This document shows, piece after piece, positions 8,659 to 17,463 of a stretch of 64,000 nt of DNA. Source of the stretch: Actinoplanes palleronii (GTDB lineage: Bacteria > Actinomycetota > Actinomycetes > Mycobacteriales > Micromonosporaceae); NCBI RefSeq assembly GCF_016862315.1, contig NZ_BOMS01000004.1:18327-82326 (forward strand), read 5' to 3'. Position 1 is the first letter of the stretch; each line of letters begins with the position of its first letter. The notes under the pieces are model-generated. The model was not told the DNA's origin. It made no database searches and saw nothing but the letters and a program-made list of their open reading frames with translations. A program made the position numbers and the translations under genes.

Positions 8659-9633
8659 GGCGTCCAGCTTGACGTCCACGGCCGGGATCAGGTCCTCGAA
8701 CTGCTCCACGGTCCGCGGGCCGATCAGCGGGATCACCGACGGGTCGCCCTGGTGCAGCAGCCAGGCCAGGACCGTACGGTTCGGCGTGGTCCCGAGCTCG
8801 GCGGCCACCTCGGCCAGCACCGCCAGCCGGGCGTCCACGTCCGGCCCCTCGTAGTTGTCCATCATCCAGTGGCCGGAGCGTTTGGCCGGGTCGTCGTAGA
8901 TGCCCTTGAGGATCGGCGAGTACGCGACCAGTTGCAGGTCCGGGTGCGTGGCCAGATAGTCCTGCTGCTCGGCGCCGACGATCGAGGCGGACGTGTTGCC
9001 GGCCTTCGGACGCAGGTACGAGTGCTGCTGCTGCAGAGCCACCGGCGCCACCCAGCCGTGCCGCTCGCACAGCTGCCGGATCCGCTCCAGCCGCCAGGTG
9101 CGCACGTTCGACCAGCCGAGGTAGCGCACCTTGCCCGCGGTGACCAGCCCGGACAGCGCCTCCAGGGTCTCCTCGAGCGGGGTGCCCAGGTCGTCCACGT
9201 GCACGTAGTACAGGTCGACGTGGTCGGTGCCGAGCCGCCGCAGGCTGCCGTCCAGGGCGTGCCGCAGGGTGTCCGCGCCGGCGCCCTCGAAGGTCTTCCG
9301 GGCGAGCTCCCAGTCCGGGTTCCCGTCGGCGTCCCACAGGTCCGGCGAGTAGGCCGGCACCGCGCTGCCCTTGGTGGCCAGGAAGACCTGGTCACGGTGG
9401 TTGCCGGCGCGCAACCAGCGACCCAGCAGTTCCTCGCTCTCCCCGCCCCGGCTGCCGACGCGCCGCCACCACTCGTAACAGTCCGCGGTGTCCAGGAAGG
9501 CGCCACCGGCCTCGCGGTAGCGGTCCAGGATCCGGATCGAGTCGGCCTCACTGGTGACGCCGCCCATCTGCATGGCGCCGAGGGCGAGCTTGCTGACCTG
9601 AGTTCCGGTTCGTCCCAGTTCGATCATTTCCAT
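8623..9633 (-). CDS. Aldo/keto reductase
   Basis: 336 residues, NAD(P)H-dependent oxidoreductase of the AKR superfamily with a (beta/alpha)8 barrel. It begins MEMIELGRTGTQVSKLALG. The catalytic tetrad is present: Asp in LDTADCYEW, Tyr in the same motif, Lys in LATKGSAV, His in LYYVHVDD. The C-terminus has the cofactor-binding VIPLIGPRTVEQ segment. The substrate is unknown. The ATG at 9633 was chosen because a MerR-type promoter (TTGACC, 19-base spacer, TAGCGT) ends 7 bases before it, so the mRNA is probably leaderless and longer upstream starts would lie within the promoter. No MerR gene is adjacent. Confidence 0.9.
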   Translation of the reverse strand: MEMIELGRTGTQVSKLALGAMQMGGVTSEADSIRILDRYREAGGAFLDTADCYEWWRRVGSRGGESEELLGRWLRAGNHRDQVFLATKGSAVPAYSPDLWDADGNPDWELARKTFEGAGADTLRHALDGSLRRLGTDHVDLYYVHVDDLGTPLEETLEALSGLVTAGKVRYLGWSNVRTWRLERIRQLCERHGWVAPVALQQQHSYLRPKAGNTSASIVGAEQQDYLATHPDLQLVAYSPILKGIYDDPAKRSGHWMMDNYEGPDVDARLAVLAEVAAELGTTPNRTVLAWLLHQGDPSVIPLIGPRTVEQFEDLIPAVDVKLDASQLARLDAAGA

Positions 9634-9640
9634 ACGGACG

Positions 9641-9671
9641 ACGCTAGGACCTGGAGCGCGCTCCAGGTCAA
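9641..9671 (-). promoter_or_regulatory. MerR-type promoter and operator of the aldo/keto reductase
   Basis: Minus strand: -35 TTGACC (9671-9666), an unusually long 19-base spacer, and -10 TAGCGT (9646-9641). A perfect 22-base palindrome with half-site GACCTGGAGCG (9648-9669) overlaps the end of the -35 and fills most of the spacer. Long spacers filled by such a dyad are the hallmark of MerR-family activation. The -10 ends 7 bases from the ATG. Confidence 0.75.
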
Positions 9672-9708
9672 CCTCGCGCGCTCCCCCGGGTGACCGGGCC
9701 CACATTCC

Positions 9709-9783
9709 GATACGAGAGCGTTCCGTTTCTATACGACGGGGGCTACTGTCCCCATTGAGATACGGAACGGTTCCGTTTCATAA
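9709..9783 (+). promoter_or_regulatory. Promoter and duplicated operator of the MFS exporter
   Basis: Two related boxes, 9709-9732 and 9759-9781, share GATACG, a central AnCG/ACGG step and TTCCGTTTC, spaced 50 bases start to start. The second contains the perfect dyad ACGGAAC-G-GTTCCGT (9762-9776). It sits between TTGAGA (-35, 9755-9760) and CATAAC (-10, 9779-9784), where a bound repressor would block polymerase. The TetR encoded after the exporter is the likely ligand-responsive repressor (inference). Confidence 0.6.
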
Positions 9784-9800
9784 CCGGGGGGAAACACCGG

Positions 9801-11378
9801 ATGAACGCCGAAGTACAACCCCAGACCGGGCACCCCCGGCGCTGGGCCATCCTGGGCGTGCTGGTCATCAGCCTGCTCGTGGTGGTGCTCGACAACACCG
9901 TGCTGAACGTGGCACTGCGCATCATCGCCGACCCGCAGCACGGGCTCGGCGCGACGCAGAGCCAGCTCGAATGGGCCATCAACTCGTACACCCTGGTCTT
10001 CGCCGGCATGCTGTTCACCGCCGGCATCCTGGCCGACCGGCTGGGCCGCCGGATCACCCTGGCCGTCGGCCTGGTGCTGTTCGGCATCGCGTCGCTGATC
10101 TCCGCGTACGCCGGCTCGCCGGACCAGCTGATCGCCGCCCGCGCGGTGATGGGCCTGGGCGCCGCGGCCGTCATGCCCGCCACTCTGTCGATCATCGCGA
10201 ACGTCTTCGAGCCGAAGGAGCGCGGCCGCGCCATCGGTGTCTGGGCCGGCGCGGTCGGCCTCGCGGTCGCCCTCGGCCCGATTCTCGGCGGCTTCCTGCT
10301 GGAGAACTTCTGGTGGGGCTCGGTCTTCCTGATCAACGTGCCGATCGTGATCGCCGGCGTGATCCTGGTCTTCGTCCTGGTGCCGGAGTCGCGTGACCCC
10401 AAGCCGGGCCGGATCGACGTGGTCGGCGTCCTGCTCTCGGTGATCGGCCTGACCCTGCTCACCTACGGCGTGATCAAGGGCGGCGAGGACGGCTTCGGCG
10501 ACACCCTGGCCTGGGCCCCGATCCTCAGCGGCGTGCTGGTCCTGGTCGGCTTCGTGCTCTACGAGCTGCGGGTCGAGTTCCCGTCGCTGGACGTGCGGCT
10601 CTTCAAGAACCGTCAGTTCTCCGCGTCGACTTCCATGATCGGCCTGGTCTTCTTCGCGGCCATGGGCTCGATGTTCTTCGGCGCGTTCTACCTGCAGCTG
10701 GTCCGCGGTTACGGCCCGCTCGCCTCCGGCGCGCTGTTCGTCCCGTTCGCGGTCGGCCAGATGGTCTTCGCCCCGATCAGCTCGAACATGGTCAAGAAGT
10801 TCGGCCCGAAGCTGGTCAGCACGGTCGGCCTGCTGCTCGTCGCGACCGGCCTGGGCACCTGGCTGCTGATCGGCACCGAGACCCCGATCGCCGTGGTCGC
10901 CGTCGCGTTCTTCCTGATGGGCGTCGGCATGGCGAACGTGATGCCGCCGGCCACCGAGTCGATCATGGCAGCGCTGCCCCGGGAGAAGGCCGGCGTCGGC
11001 TCCGCGGTCAGCAACACCATCCGGCAGCTCGGCGGGGCCCTCGGCGTCGCGGTACTGGGCGCCATCCTCTCCTCGGTCTACCGCGACAACCTGGGCACCG
11101 CCACCGACGGCCTGCCCGGCGCGGCGGCCGACGCGGCCCGCGAGTCCATCTCCGGGGCGTACGCGGTGGCCGAGCAGGCCGGCCAGGCCGGGTCCGCGCT
11201 GATCACCACCGCCAACGAGGCGTACGTCACGGCGATGCACTGGGCGGCCCTCGGCTCGCTGGTGTTCGCGCTGCTCGGCGCGCTGGTCGCGGTGATCTTC
11301 CTCCCCGGCAAGCGGCCGGAGGGTCCGCACAGCCCGGTTCTCGCCGAGGAGCAGGGCGTGGCCCTGGTCGAGGCGTAA
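9801..11378 (+). CDS. MFS drug exporter, DHA2 family (14 TM)
   Basis: 525 residues with about 14 hydrophobic segments, the size and layout of EmrB/QacA-type proton-coupled exporters. Motif A is present as AGILADRLGRRITLAVG after helix 2. Motif D1 is the LDNTVLNVALRII segment in helix 1, and motif C-like Gly/Pro pattern appears as LAVALGPILGGFLLE in helix 5. The N-terminus is short and cytoplasmic; the ATG at 9801 follows a GGGGGGA ribosome site. A TetR regulator gene starts 13 bases downstream, and two matching operator boxes lie upstream, so the pair forms a self-regulated efflux unit. Substrates are unknown; hydrophobic cations or antibiotics are usual in the family. Confidence 0.9.
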   Translation: MNAEVQPQTGHPRRWAILGVLVISLLVVVLDNTVLNVALRIIADPQHGLGATQSQLEWAINSYTLVFAGMLFTAGILADRLGRRITLAVGLVLFGIASLISAYAGSPDQLIAARAVMGLGAAAVMPATLSIIANVFEPKERGRAIGVWAGAVGLAVALGPILGGFLLENFWWGSVFLINVPIVIAGVILVFVLVPESRDPKPGRIDVVGVLLSVIGLTLLTYGVIKGGEDGFGDTLAWAPILSGVLVLVGFVLYELRVEFPSLDVRLFKNRQFSASTSMIGLVFFAAMGSMFFGAFYLQLVRGYGPLASGALFVPFAVGQMVFAPISSNMVKKFGPKLVSTVGLLLVATGLGTWLLIGTETPIAVVAVAFFLMGVGMANVMPPATESIMAALPREKAGVGSAVSNTIRQLGGALGVAVLGAILSSVYRDNLGTATDGLPGAAADAARESISGAYAVAEQAGQAGSALITTANEAYVTAMHWAALGSLVFALLGALVAVIFLPGKRPEGPHSPVLAEEQGVALVEA

Positions 11379-11391
11379 CCCGTCGGTAACA

Positions 11392-12006
11392 ATGAATCCC
11401 ATGACCAGCACCGTCCCGGCCGCCCAGGAGCGTAAAGCTCCTGGCCGGCCCCGCAACGCCCAGGCCGACGAGGCCATCCTCGACGCGGTGCTCGCACTGA
11501 TGTCGGAGGGGCAGAGCGCGACGGCCGTCTCGATCGAGGCGGTCGCCGCGCGTGCCGGGGTCGGCAAGGCCACCATCTACCGTCGGTGGCCGAACAAGGA
11601 ATCGCTGCTGATCGACGCGGTGCGCAGCATGAAGGGCCCGATCCCGGAGCTGCCGGGCGCATCGGTGCGCGACGACCTGATCGCCATGGTCACCGCGAAC
11701 CGGTCGTCCCGGAGCCGGGAGTTCGGCAAGGTCACCGCGTGTCTGCTGCCGGAGTTGCAGCGGGACGCCGAACTGAGCCGGATGCACCATGCGGTGATGG
11801 AGCCCCGGCGCGAGGTGATGCGCACGATCCTGCGGCGCGGCATCGCCGGCGGGGAGCTGCGGGCCGACCTGAACATCGAGCTGACCCTGCTGATGCTCTC
11901 CGGGCCGTCGATGATGCAGGGCCTGTTCGGGATCGACACCGGCGTCACCGACGACGACTTCCCGACGACGCTGGTCGACTCGCTGCTGCGGGGCGCGGCC
12001 GCCTGA
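11392..12006 (+). CDS. TetR-family transcriptional regulator
   Basis: 204 residues. The N-terminal helix-turn-helix is clear: AILDAVLALMSEG, then VSIEAVAARAGVGKATIYRRW with the typical GKATIYRRWPNKESLL end. The C-terminal ligand domain resembles the TetR_C_11 type (VMEPRREVMRTILRRG). The gene follows the MFS exporter by 13 bases, probably on the same mRNA, and should repress that operon through the dyads at 9709-9783 until an exported compound binds. Two ATGs (11392, 11401) are possible and neither has a clear ribosome site. Downstream lies the tandem-repeat block. Confidence 0.88.
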   Translation: MNPMTSTVPAAQERKAPGRPRNAQADEAILDAVLALMSEGQSATAVSIEAVAARAGVGKATIYRRWPNKESLLIDAVRSMKGPIPELPGASVRDDLIAMVTANRSSRSREFGKVTACLLPELQRDAELSRMHHAVMEPRREVMRTILRRGIAGGELRADLNIELTLLMLSGPSMMQGLFGIDTGVTDDDFPTTLVDSLLRGAAA

Positions 12007-12013
12007 CCCCCGA

Positions 12014-12245
12014 AGTGTGTGAAGTTGCGGCGCCCTCCGCACCCAAACTTCACACACACGGGGCCGCCGGGCGCTGCGTGGGGACTTTCGGCGCGCTCCG
12101 CACCACAACTTCACACACACGAGGTGGCCGGGCGCTGCGTGGGGACTTTCGGCGCGCTCCGCACCACAACTTCACACACACGGGGTGGCTGGGGGCTGCG
12201 TGGGGAGTTTGGGTGCGGAGCGCGCCGCAACTTCACACACACCGG
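12014..12245. repeat. Tandem 61-bp repeats of a TGTGTGAAGTT palindromic family
   Basis: The 314-base gap before the helicase gene is mostly repeat. An imperfect palindrome at 12014-12058 (GTGTGTGAAGTT ... AACTTCACACAC) is followed by three head-to-tail 61-base units at 12051-12111, 12112-12172 and 12173-12233, each starting CACACACACG and ending CACAACTT or similar. Units 1 and 2 differ at only a few bases; unit 3 is diverged in its second half and reads GTGCGGAGCG there. A fifth partial start follows at 12234. The same core recurs as a perfect palindrome at 54262-54306. There are no unique spacers, so this is not CRISPR. Confidence 0.85.
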
Positions 12246-12320
12246 GGAAGCCGAAACCGACAAAGCCGAAGAACCCGATTTTCCAGCGCGAAAGCCTTTC
12301 GCACTGCTGCAATCGGGAGC

Positions 12321-15300
12321 ATGGGACCCCGGCGTGACGACAACAGGTCCGAGCCGAGGCCGGCGCGGGCCGGCGTGCACACGGCTCTACGGGCCTGGCG
12401 AGAGAGCCTGATCGATCTCGGCGACAACAATCGCCTGATCAACTTCACCGGCGGCAACGCCGACCTCGTGGAGATCACCGCACCGGACCCGGACCGGGTG
12501 GTCACCGCCCTGACCCGCGGCGCCCGGTGCGCCTTCACCGGGCCGGGCGGCGCGGGAGCCGAACGAGAGAACACGCTCCGCACCGAGCTGCCCGTCCGCT
12601 CGCTCGGCCCGGTGCTGCGCCGGCTGATGCGCCGCTCCCAGCAGGAGTACCTGGACCGCGGCGTCGCCGTCCTGCACCTCGCGCTCGGCCTGCTCAACTG
12701 GCGCCTGGCCGACGACGACGAGGACGCCGACAGCGAGTCCACCAGCCACGCCAGCCCGCTGCTGCTGCTCCCCGCCGAACTGGTACCGAGCGAGTCCGGC
12801 GACCTGCCCGAGCTGCGGCTGCGCGACGAGGAGCCGGTGCTCAACCCGGCCCTGGTGCTGCGGCTGCGCCAGTCCGGTGTCACCCTGCCCGGCCTGGAAC
12901 CCGGCGCCGAGTTGAACGTCTCGGAGTTCTGGGCGCACTTCACCGACACGGTCGCCCGCCGGCACGGCTGGCACATCGAACGCACCGTGATCCTGACCTG
13001 CCTCACGTTCCACAAGGAGGCGATCTACCGGGACCTGCAGGAGAATGAGGAGCGGATCCTGGCCCACCCGGTGGTCCGCGCGCTGGCCACCACCGACCAG
13101 CACCGGCAGACCGACGCGTTCAGGTTCACCCCGATCCGGCCGGACGAGGTGGACCGGCTCACCCCGCCCGAGGACGTGCCGCTGGTCCTGGACGCCGACT
13201 CGTCGCAGCGGGCCTGCGTGGCCGCCGCGCTGGCCGGGCACAGCTTCGTGATGGACGGTCCGCCCGGCACCGGCAAGTCGCAGACCGTGGCCAACATGAT
13301 CGGCGCGCTGCTGCACGCCGGCAAGCGGGTGCTGTTCGTCTCGGAGAAGGTGGCCGCGCTCGACGTGGTGCGCAACCGGCTGGCCGAGGCCGGTCTGGAC
13401 CGCTACATCCTGGAGCTGCACGGGCAGCAGGCCGGCCGCCGCGAGGTCGCGACGCTGCTCGCGGCCGCGGTGGACGAGGCGCCGGAGGCGCCCGGGGAAG
13501 GCCCGGCTGTCGACCGCGGTGCGCTCCGGGAGCGCCGCGAGAAATTGACTGCTTTCGCGTACGCCATGAACCAGACCCGCCAGCCCCTCGGCGCCACCCT
13601 GCACGAGATCATCGGCCGTTGCGCCGGACTGTCCGAGGCCCCGGCCGCCCCGGTGCCGGCCATCACCCCGGACGCGCTCACCCCGGACGTGATGCGCCGG
13701 GTCCGCGAGGCCACCGACCAGCTCGCCCGCTCGTGGCGCGCGATGGCCGGCGGCGACGACCTGCTCTGGCGCGACGTGATCACCCGTGAGCCGCTCGATC
13801 CGGCGCTGAGCCGGGCCGAGAAGGCGCTCGCCACCCTGGCCCGCTCGGCCCGGATCGCCGACGCCGCGGCGCACGCGTTCGGGCTGCGCCGCCCGGATGA
13901 CGCGGCCACCCTGGCCCGGCTCGCCGAGCACGCCGGCACCCGGCCGTCCCGGGTCGCCGACTCCTGGCTGACCGCGGACGACCTGGCCCCGGTCCGCCAG
14001 GCCGCCGACCGGCGCAGCGACGAGCTGGCCACCGCGGCCACGGCCGCCGAGGCGGTACGCCAGCGCGCCGGCGTGGACTGGACCGCGCTGCCGTCGCCCG
14101 CCGACCTGCCGGTGGTCCCCGACCTGAGCGCGCTGACCGCGCCGGTCGAGCTGGACGCGCTGACCGCCGCCGACGCCGACGACCTGGCCCGCTCGTTCAC
14201 CCGGGCCGCCGAGCAGCTCGACAAGCACCGGCGGGCGGTCGACCGGGTCACCGCCAAGCTCGGGCTGCCGCCGGCCACCACGATCCGGGACATCTCCCGG
14301 GTGGCCGCCGTCGCCGAGCTGGGCGTGCGCCCGCACAAGCCGGAACGGTTCTGGTTCGGGCCGGGCGCGCTGACCGGGGTGCAGAACGGGTCGAGCGCGC
14401 TGCGCCGGGCCCTGGAGGCGCTCGTCGGTGCGGAGATCCAGGCCCGGCCGTACTTCGCCGAGGCGATCCTGGCCCAGCCGGTCGAGGAGCTCGCCGAGCG
14501 CTTCACCAACGTCCATCGCGGGTTCGGGAAGCTGCGGGCGGCGTACCGGCGGGACAAGCGGCAGGTGGCCGGCTTCGTGCTGCCGACCGCGCACCTCGGC
14601 GACGCGATCGACCGGATCGGCACGGCGGTCGCCTGGAAGCGGGCCCGGCAGGAGCTGGCCGCGGCGGAACACGCGTACGCGACGGTGCTGGGCCGCTACT
14701 GGCAGGGCCGGGGCACCGACTTCGCGGCCGTCGACGAGGCGATCGCGGTGGCCACCTCGGCGCTGGCCGCGGCACCGCCGTCCGGGGTGGAGGCGGTGCT
14801 CGGCTACCTCTGCGCGCCCGCTCCCGACCCGGAGCCGATCCGGGTCGTCGCCGAGGCCCGGGACGCGCTGCTGCGCTGGCAGGCCACGCTGCGCCCGGCG
14901 CCCTATCCGGCGGCCCGCCCCGAGCTGGTGTCCGGCCCGATCGAGGACGCGATCACCTGGCTGACCGCGCACACCGCGGCTCTGCACGCCACACTGGAGA
15001 CGCTGCGCGCCTACGACACCGCGACCGGGCGCACCCTCGACTACGCCGAGACCGTACGCCTGGCCGAGCTGCGCACCACGGCGGCGCGGGCCGAGGCGGC
15101 GCTCTCCGGTCGTACCGGACCATTGCTCGACACCGCGAGCGAACCGCCTGCCGATCCCGCCGCGGTCGCCGAAGCGGTCGCCTGGGCCGCCGAGGTCCGC
15201 CGGTTCCGCGGTCCGGAGGCGCCGCTCACCGCGGAGCAGGTCGCGGCGCTGCGTGACCTGCGGCCGATCGTCGGGCTGGCCGAACGGGCGCAGGAGTGGA

Positions 15301-17192
15301 CCGAGGCGAGCCACGCGGTGCTCGCCGGGTTCGGGCCCTCGCGCCAGGCCGGCCTGCGCGAACAGTTCGACGACTACCCGCGGGCGTCCGCGTTCCTGCG
15401 GGCCGCCCGGGACGACAGCAGCGGGCAGGAGGAGTGGTTCGCCTGCCTCGACGCCCGGGACGTGCTCACCTTCCACGGCCTGGACGCCGCCGTCGAGTTC
15501 TGCGCCGACCAGCACCTGGACAGCGCGGACGTGCCGGCCGTGCTGGAACGCGCGCTGCTGCACGGCTGGGTCGACGCGGTGGTCCGGGCCGACAACCGGC
15601 TGCGGCCCTGGCGGGGCGAGGACCGGGACCGCCTGGTCACCGAGTTCCGGCAGGCCGACGAGAAGCTCGCGGCGGTCGCGGCCCGCGAGATCATCGCGGC
15701 GGTCGAGGCCCGCCGGCCGGCCGCCGACAGCACGGCCGCGGGCCTGTTGCGGCGGGAGGCGATGAAGGCCGATCGGCAACTTCCGGTACGGGATCTGATC
15801 GCCCGGGCCCGTGACGTCGTGCTCGCCCTGCGCCCGTGCGTGCTGGCGTCGCCGCTGACCGTGAGTCAGTCGCTGCCACCGGACATCGGCTTCGACGCGG
15901 TCATCTTCGACGAGGCCTCGCAGATCACCCCGGCCGACGCGATCAACTGCATCTACCGCGGCACCGCCCTGATCACCGCGGGCGACGACCGGCAGCTGCC
16001 ACCGACGTCGTTCTTCGACCGGACCTACTCGGCGGTGGACACCGACACCGAGGTGCTCGACTACCAGTCGGTGCTGGAGCTGGCCAAGGCCTGCGGCGCG
16101 TTCCCCGGGATGGGCCTGACCTGGCACTACCGCAGCCGGCACCAGGCGCTCGTGGCGTTCGCCAACGACGCGTTCTACCAGGGCCGGCTGAGCACGTTCC
16201 CGGCGCCGGGCAACGGCGGGCCGGACACCGGCGTCGAGTTGTTCCCGGTGGCCGGTGTCTACCGCCGCAGCACCAGCCGGGACAACCCGATCGAGGCCGA
16301 ACGGGTCGCCGAGCGGATCGTGCACCACTTCACCACCCGGCCCGGGCACACGCTGGGCGTCGTCACGTTCTCGGTGGCGCAGGCCGAGGCGATCGACCGG
16401 GCCCTCGAGAAGATCGCCGCCGGTCATCCGGCGCTGGAACGCGCGGTCGCCGACGACCGCCTGCACGGCTTCTTCGTGAAGAGCCTGGAGTCGGTCCAGG
16501 GCGACGAACGCGACGTCATGATCTTCTCGATCGGCTACGGCTACGACGAAGCCGGCAAGATCAGCGCCAACTTCGGGGCGCTGAACCGGACCAACGGCTG
16601 GCGGCGGCTGAACGTCGCGATCACCCGGGCCCGGCACCGGGTGGAGCTGGTCACCTCGATCCTGTCCCGGGACGTCCCGGAGTCGGAGAACGAGGGTGTC
16701 CGGCAGCTGGCGGCGTACCTGGACTACGTGGAGCGCGGCACCGGCGACACCAGCCTGGACTCCTCCGACGCGCCCGGCGCGTTCGTGGACTCGGTCCTGG
16801 AGACCGTCCGGTCCTGGGGTTATCCGGCCCGGACCGGCCTGGGCACGTCCGGCGGCCGGGTCGACATCGCGATCCGGCACCCGGAGGACCCGGCCGGCGA
16901 CTACCTGCTCGGGGTCCGCTGCGACGGGCCGGGCTACCGGGACTGCCCGGCCGCGCGCGACCGGGACCGGCTCACCGACCAGGTCCTGATCGACCTGGGC
17001 TGGACGTTGCACCGGGCCTGGGCCCTGTCCTGGTACCGCGACCGGGCCGGCGAGGAGTCCCGCCTGCGCGCCGCCCTGGACCGCGCCGCGGCGTCCCGCC
17101 CGGCCCGCACCGGCGCGGTCGAGGGCCCGGCCGCCGACCGCGCCCCGAACGCCCGCCCCCGCATCCTCCGCGGCGAGCCGGCCCGCAAGTAG
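12321..17192 (+). CDS. DUF4011 / SF1 helicase / Vsr-like nuclease (candidate anti-phage protein)
   Basis: 1623 residues. DUF4011 region near residues 15-150 (LIDLGDNNRLINFTG). Helicase Walker A is GPPGTGKSQT near 312; motif II is FDEAS near 1195; motif III GDDRQLPP near 1219; HYRSRH near 1266; motif V SVQGDERDVM near 1389; motif VI NVAITRARHRVEL near 1430. About 800 residues, mainly helical and Ala/Arg/Glu-rich, are inserted between motifs I and II. The C-terminus (about 1490-1590) looks like the REase_MTES_1575/Vsr-like fold: GRVDIAIRHP, LLGVRCDGPGY, a DRDRL helix, then GWTLHRAWALSWYRD. This layout is catalogued as a single-gene phage-defence system (Hhe in PADLOC naming, from memory). ATG 12321 is preferred; the open frame extends into the repeats without coding character. 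Confidence 0.85.
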   Translation: MGPRRDDNRSEPRPARAGVHTALRAWRESLIDLGDNNRLINFTGGNADLVEITAPDPDRVVTALTRGARCAFTGPGGAGAERENTLRTELPVRSLGPVLRRLMRRSQQEYLDRGVAVLHLALGLLNWRLADDDEDADSESTSHASPLLLLPAELVPSESGDLPELRLRDEEPVLNPALVLRLRQSGVTLPGLEPGAELNVSEFWAHFTDTVARRHGWHIERTVILTCLTFHKEAIYRDLQENEERILAHPVVRALATTDQHRQTDAFRFTPIRPDEVDRLTPPEDVPLVLDADSSQRACVAAALAGHSFVMDGPPGTGKSQTVANMIGALLHAGKRVLFVSEKVAALDVVRNRLAEAGLDRYILELHGQQAGRREVATLLAAAVDEAPEAPGEGPAVDRGALRERREKLTAFAYAMNQTRQPLGATLHEIIGRCAGLSEAPAAPVPAITPDALTPDVMRRVREATDQLARSWRAMAGGDDLLWRDVITREPLDPALSRAEKALATLARSARIADAAAHAFGLRRPDDAATLARLAEHAGTRPSRVADSWLTADDLAPVRQAADRRSDELATAATAAEAVRQRAGVDWTALPSPADLPVVPDLSALTAPVELDALTAADADDLARSFTRAAEQLDKHRRAVDRVTAKLGLPPATTIRDISRVAAVAELGVRPHKPERFWFGPGALTGVQNGSSALRRALEALVGAEIQARPYFAEAILAQPVEELAERFTNVHRGFGKLRAAYRRDKRQVAGFVLPTAHLGDAIDRIGTAVAWKRARQELAAAEHAYATVLGRYWQGRGTDFAAVDEAIAVATSALAAAPPSGVEAVLGYLCAPAPDPEPIRVVAEARDALLRWQATLRPAPYPAARPELVSGPIEDAITWLTAHTAALHATLETLRAYDTATGRTLDYAETVRLAELRTTAARAEAALSGRTGPLLDTASEPPADPAAVAEAVAWAAEVRRFRGPEAPLTAEQVAALRDLRPIVGLAERAQEWTEASHAVLAGFGPSRQAGLREQFDDYPRASAFLRAARDDSSGQEEWFACLDARDVLTFHGLDAAVEFCADQHLDSADVPAVLERALLHGWVDAVVRADNRLRPWRGEDRDRLVTEFRQADEKLAAVAAREIIAAVEARRPAADSTAAGLLRREAMKADRQLPVRDLIARARDVVLALRPCVLASPLTVSQSLPPDIGFDAVIFDEASQITPADAINCIYRGTALITAGDDRQLPPTSFFDRTYSAVDTDTEVLDYQSVLELAKACGAFPGMGLTWHYRSRHQALVAFANDAFYQGRLSTFPAPGNGGPDTGVELFPVAGVYRRSTSRDNPIEAERVAERIVHHFTTRPGHTLGVVTFSVAQAEAIDRALEKIAAGHPALERAVADDRLHGFFVKSLESVQGDERDVMIFSIGYGYDEAGKISANFGALNRTNGWRRLNVAITRARHRVELVTSILSRDVPESENEGVRQLAAYLDYVERGTGDTSLDSSDAPGAFVDSVLETVRSWGYPARTGLGTSGGRVDIAIRHPEDPAGDYLLGVRCDGPGYRDCPAARDRDRLTDQVLIDLGWTLHRAWALSWYRDRAGEESRLRAALDRAAASRPARTGAVEGPAADRAPNARPRILRGEPARK

Positions 17193-17200
17193 CCGTCCCG

Positions 17201-17253
17201 GGCTGGTGCTGGGGGGTGTCTCCGCGTCGCGGAGACACCCCCCAGCACCAGCC
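17201..17253. repeat. Perfect 26-bp-arm palindrome, family 2 copy A
   Basis: Arms 17201-17226 and 17228-17253 are exact reverse complements around a single T. The arm begins GGCTGGTGCTGGGGGGTGTC. It lies 9 bases after the helicase stop and between convergent genes, so it could fold as a bidirectional terminator, but no T-run follows. Related elements are at 17294-17350 and 60401-60454. Confidence 0.8.
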
Positions 17254-17293
17254 AGAAGCGAGACATGCGAGACCGCACCGCGTGTCGCGGTCC

Positions 17294-17350
17294 CCGGCTG
17301 GTCCTCAGGGGTGTGTCGAGCACCGCGAGACACCCCTGAGGACCAGCCGG
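17294..17350. repeat. Long palindrome, family 2 copy B
   Basis: 25-base arms starting CCGGCTGGTCCTCAGGGGTG pair with one mismatch around a 7-base loop. Shares GGCTGGT...GGGGTGT with copy A only 40 bases away. Together they fill the 271-base gap between the convergent helicase and dehydratase genes; the remainder (17351-17463) shows no gene. Confidence 0.75.
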
Positions 17351-17463
17351 AAACCCGCAGCCGCGCCGCGGTCCGGGGTGGGCCGCGACCTCGCGCGAGA
17401 CCAGCACGGGACTCGGCTCGTAGCCTGCGGACGGGCGCTCCGCATCCGTACCGGAAAAGATCT

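Noticed and set aside
12051..12233. CRISPR-like array
   Set aside because: The 61-base units are contiguous with no unique spacers and no cas genes nearby.
11586..12320. Upstream extension of the helicase frame through the tandem repeats
   Set aside because: The extra ~245 residues are out-of-frame TetR sequence plus translated repeat; DUF4011-like text only begins after 12321.
12387..17333. Very long open frame antisense to the helicase
   Set aside because: Arg/Gly/Pro/Val-rich shadow of a high-GC gene; the plus strand has clear helicase motifs.
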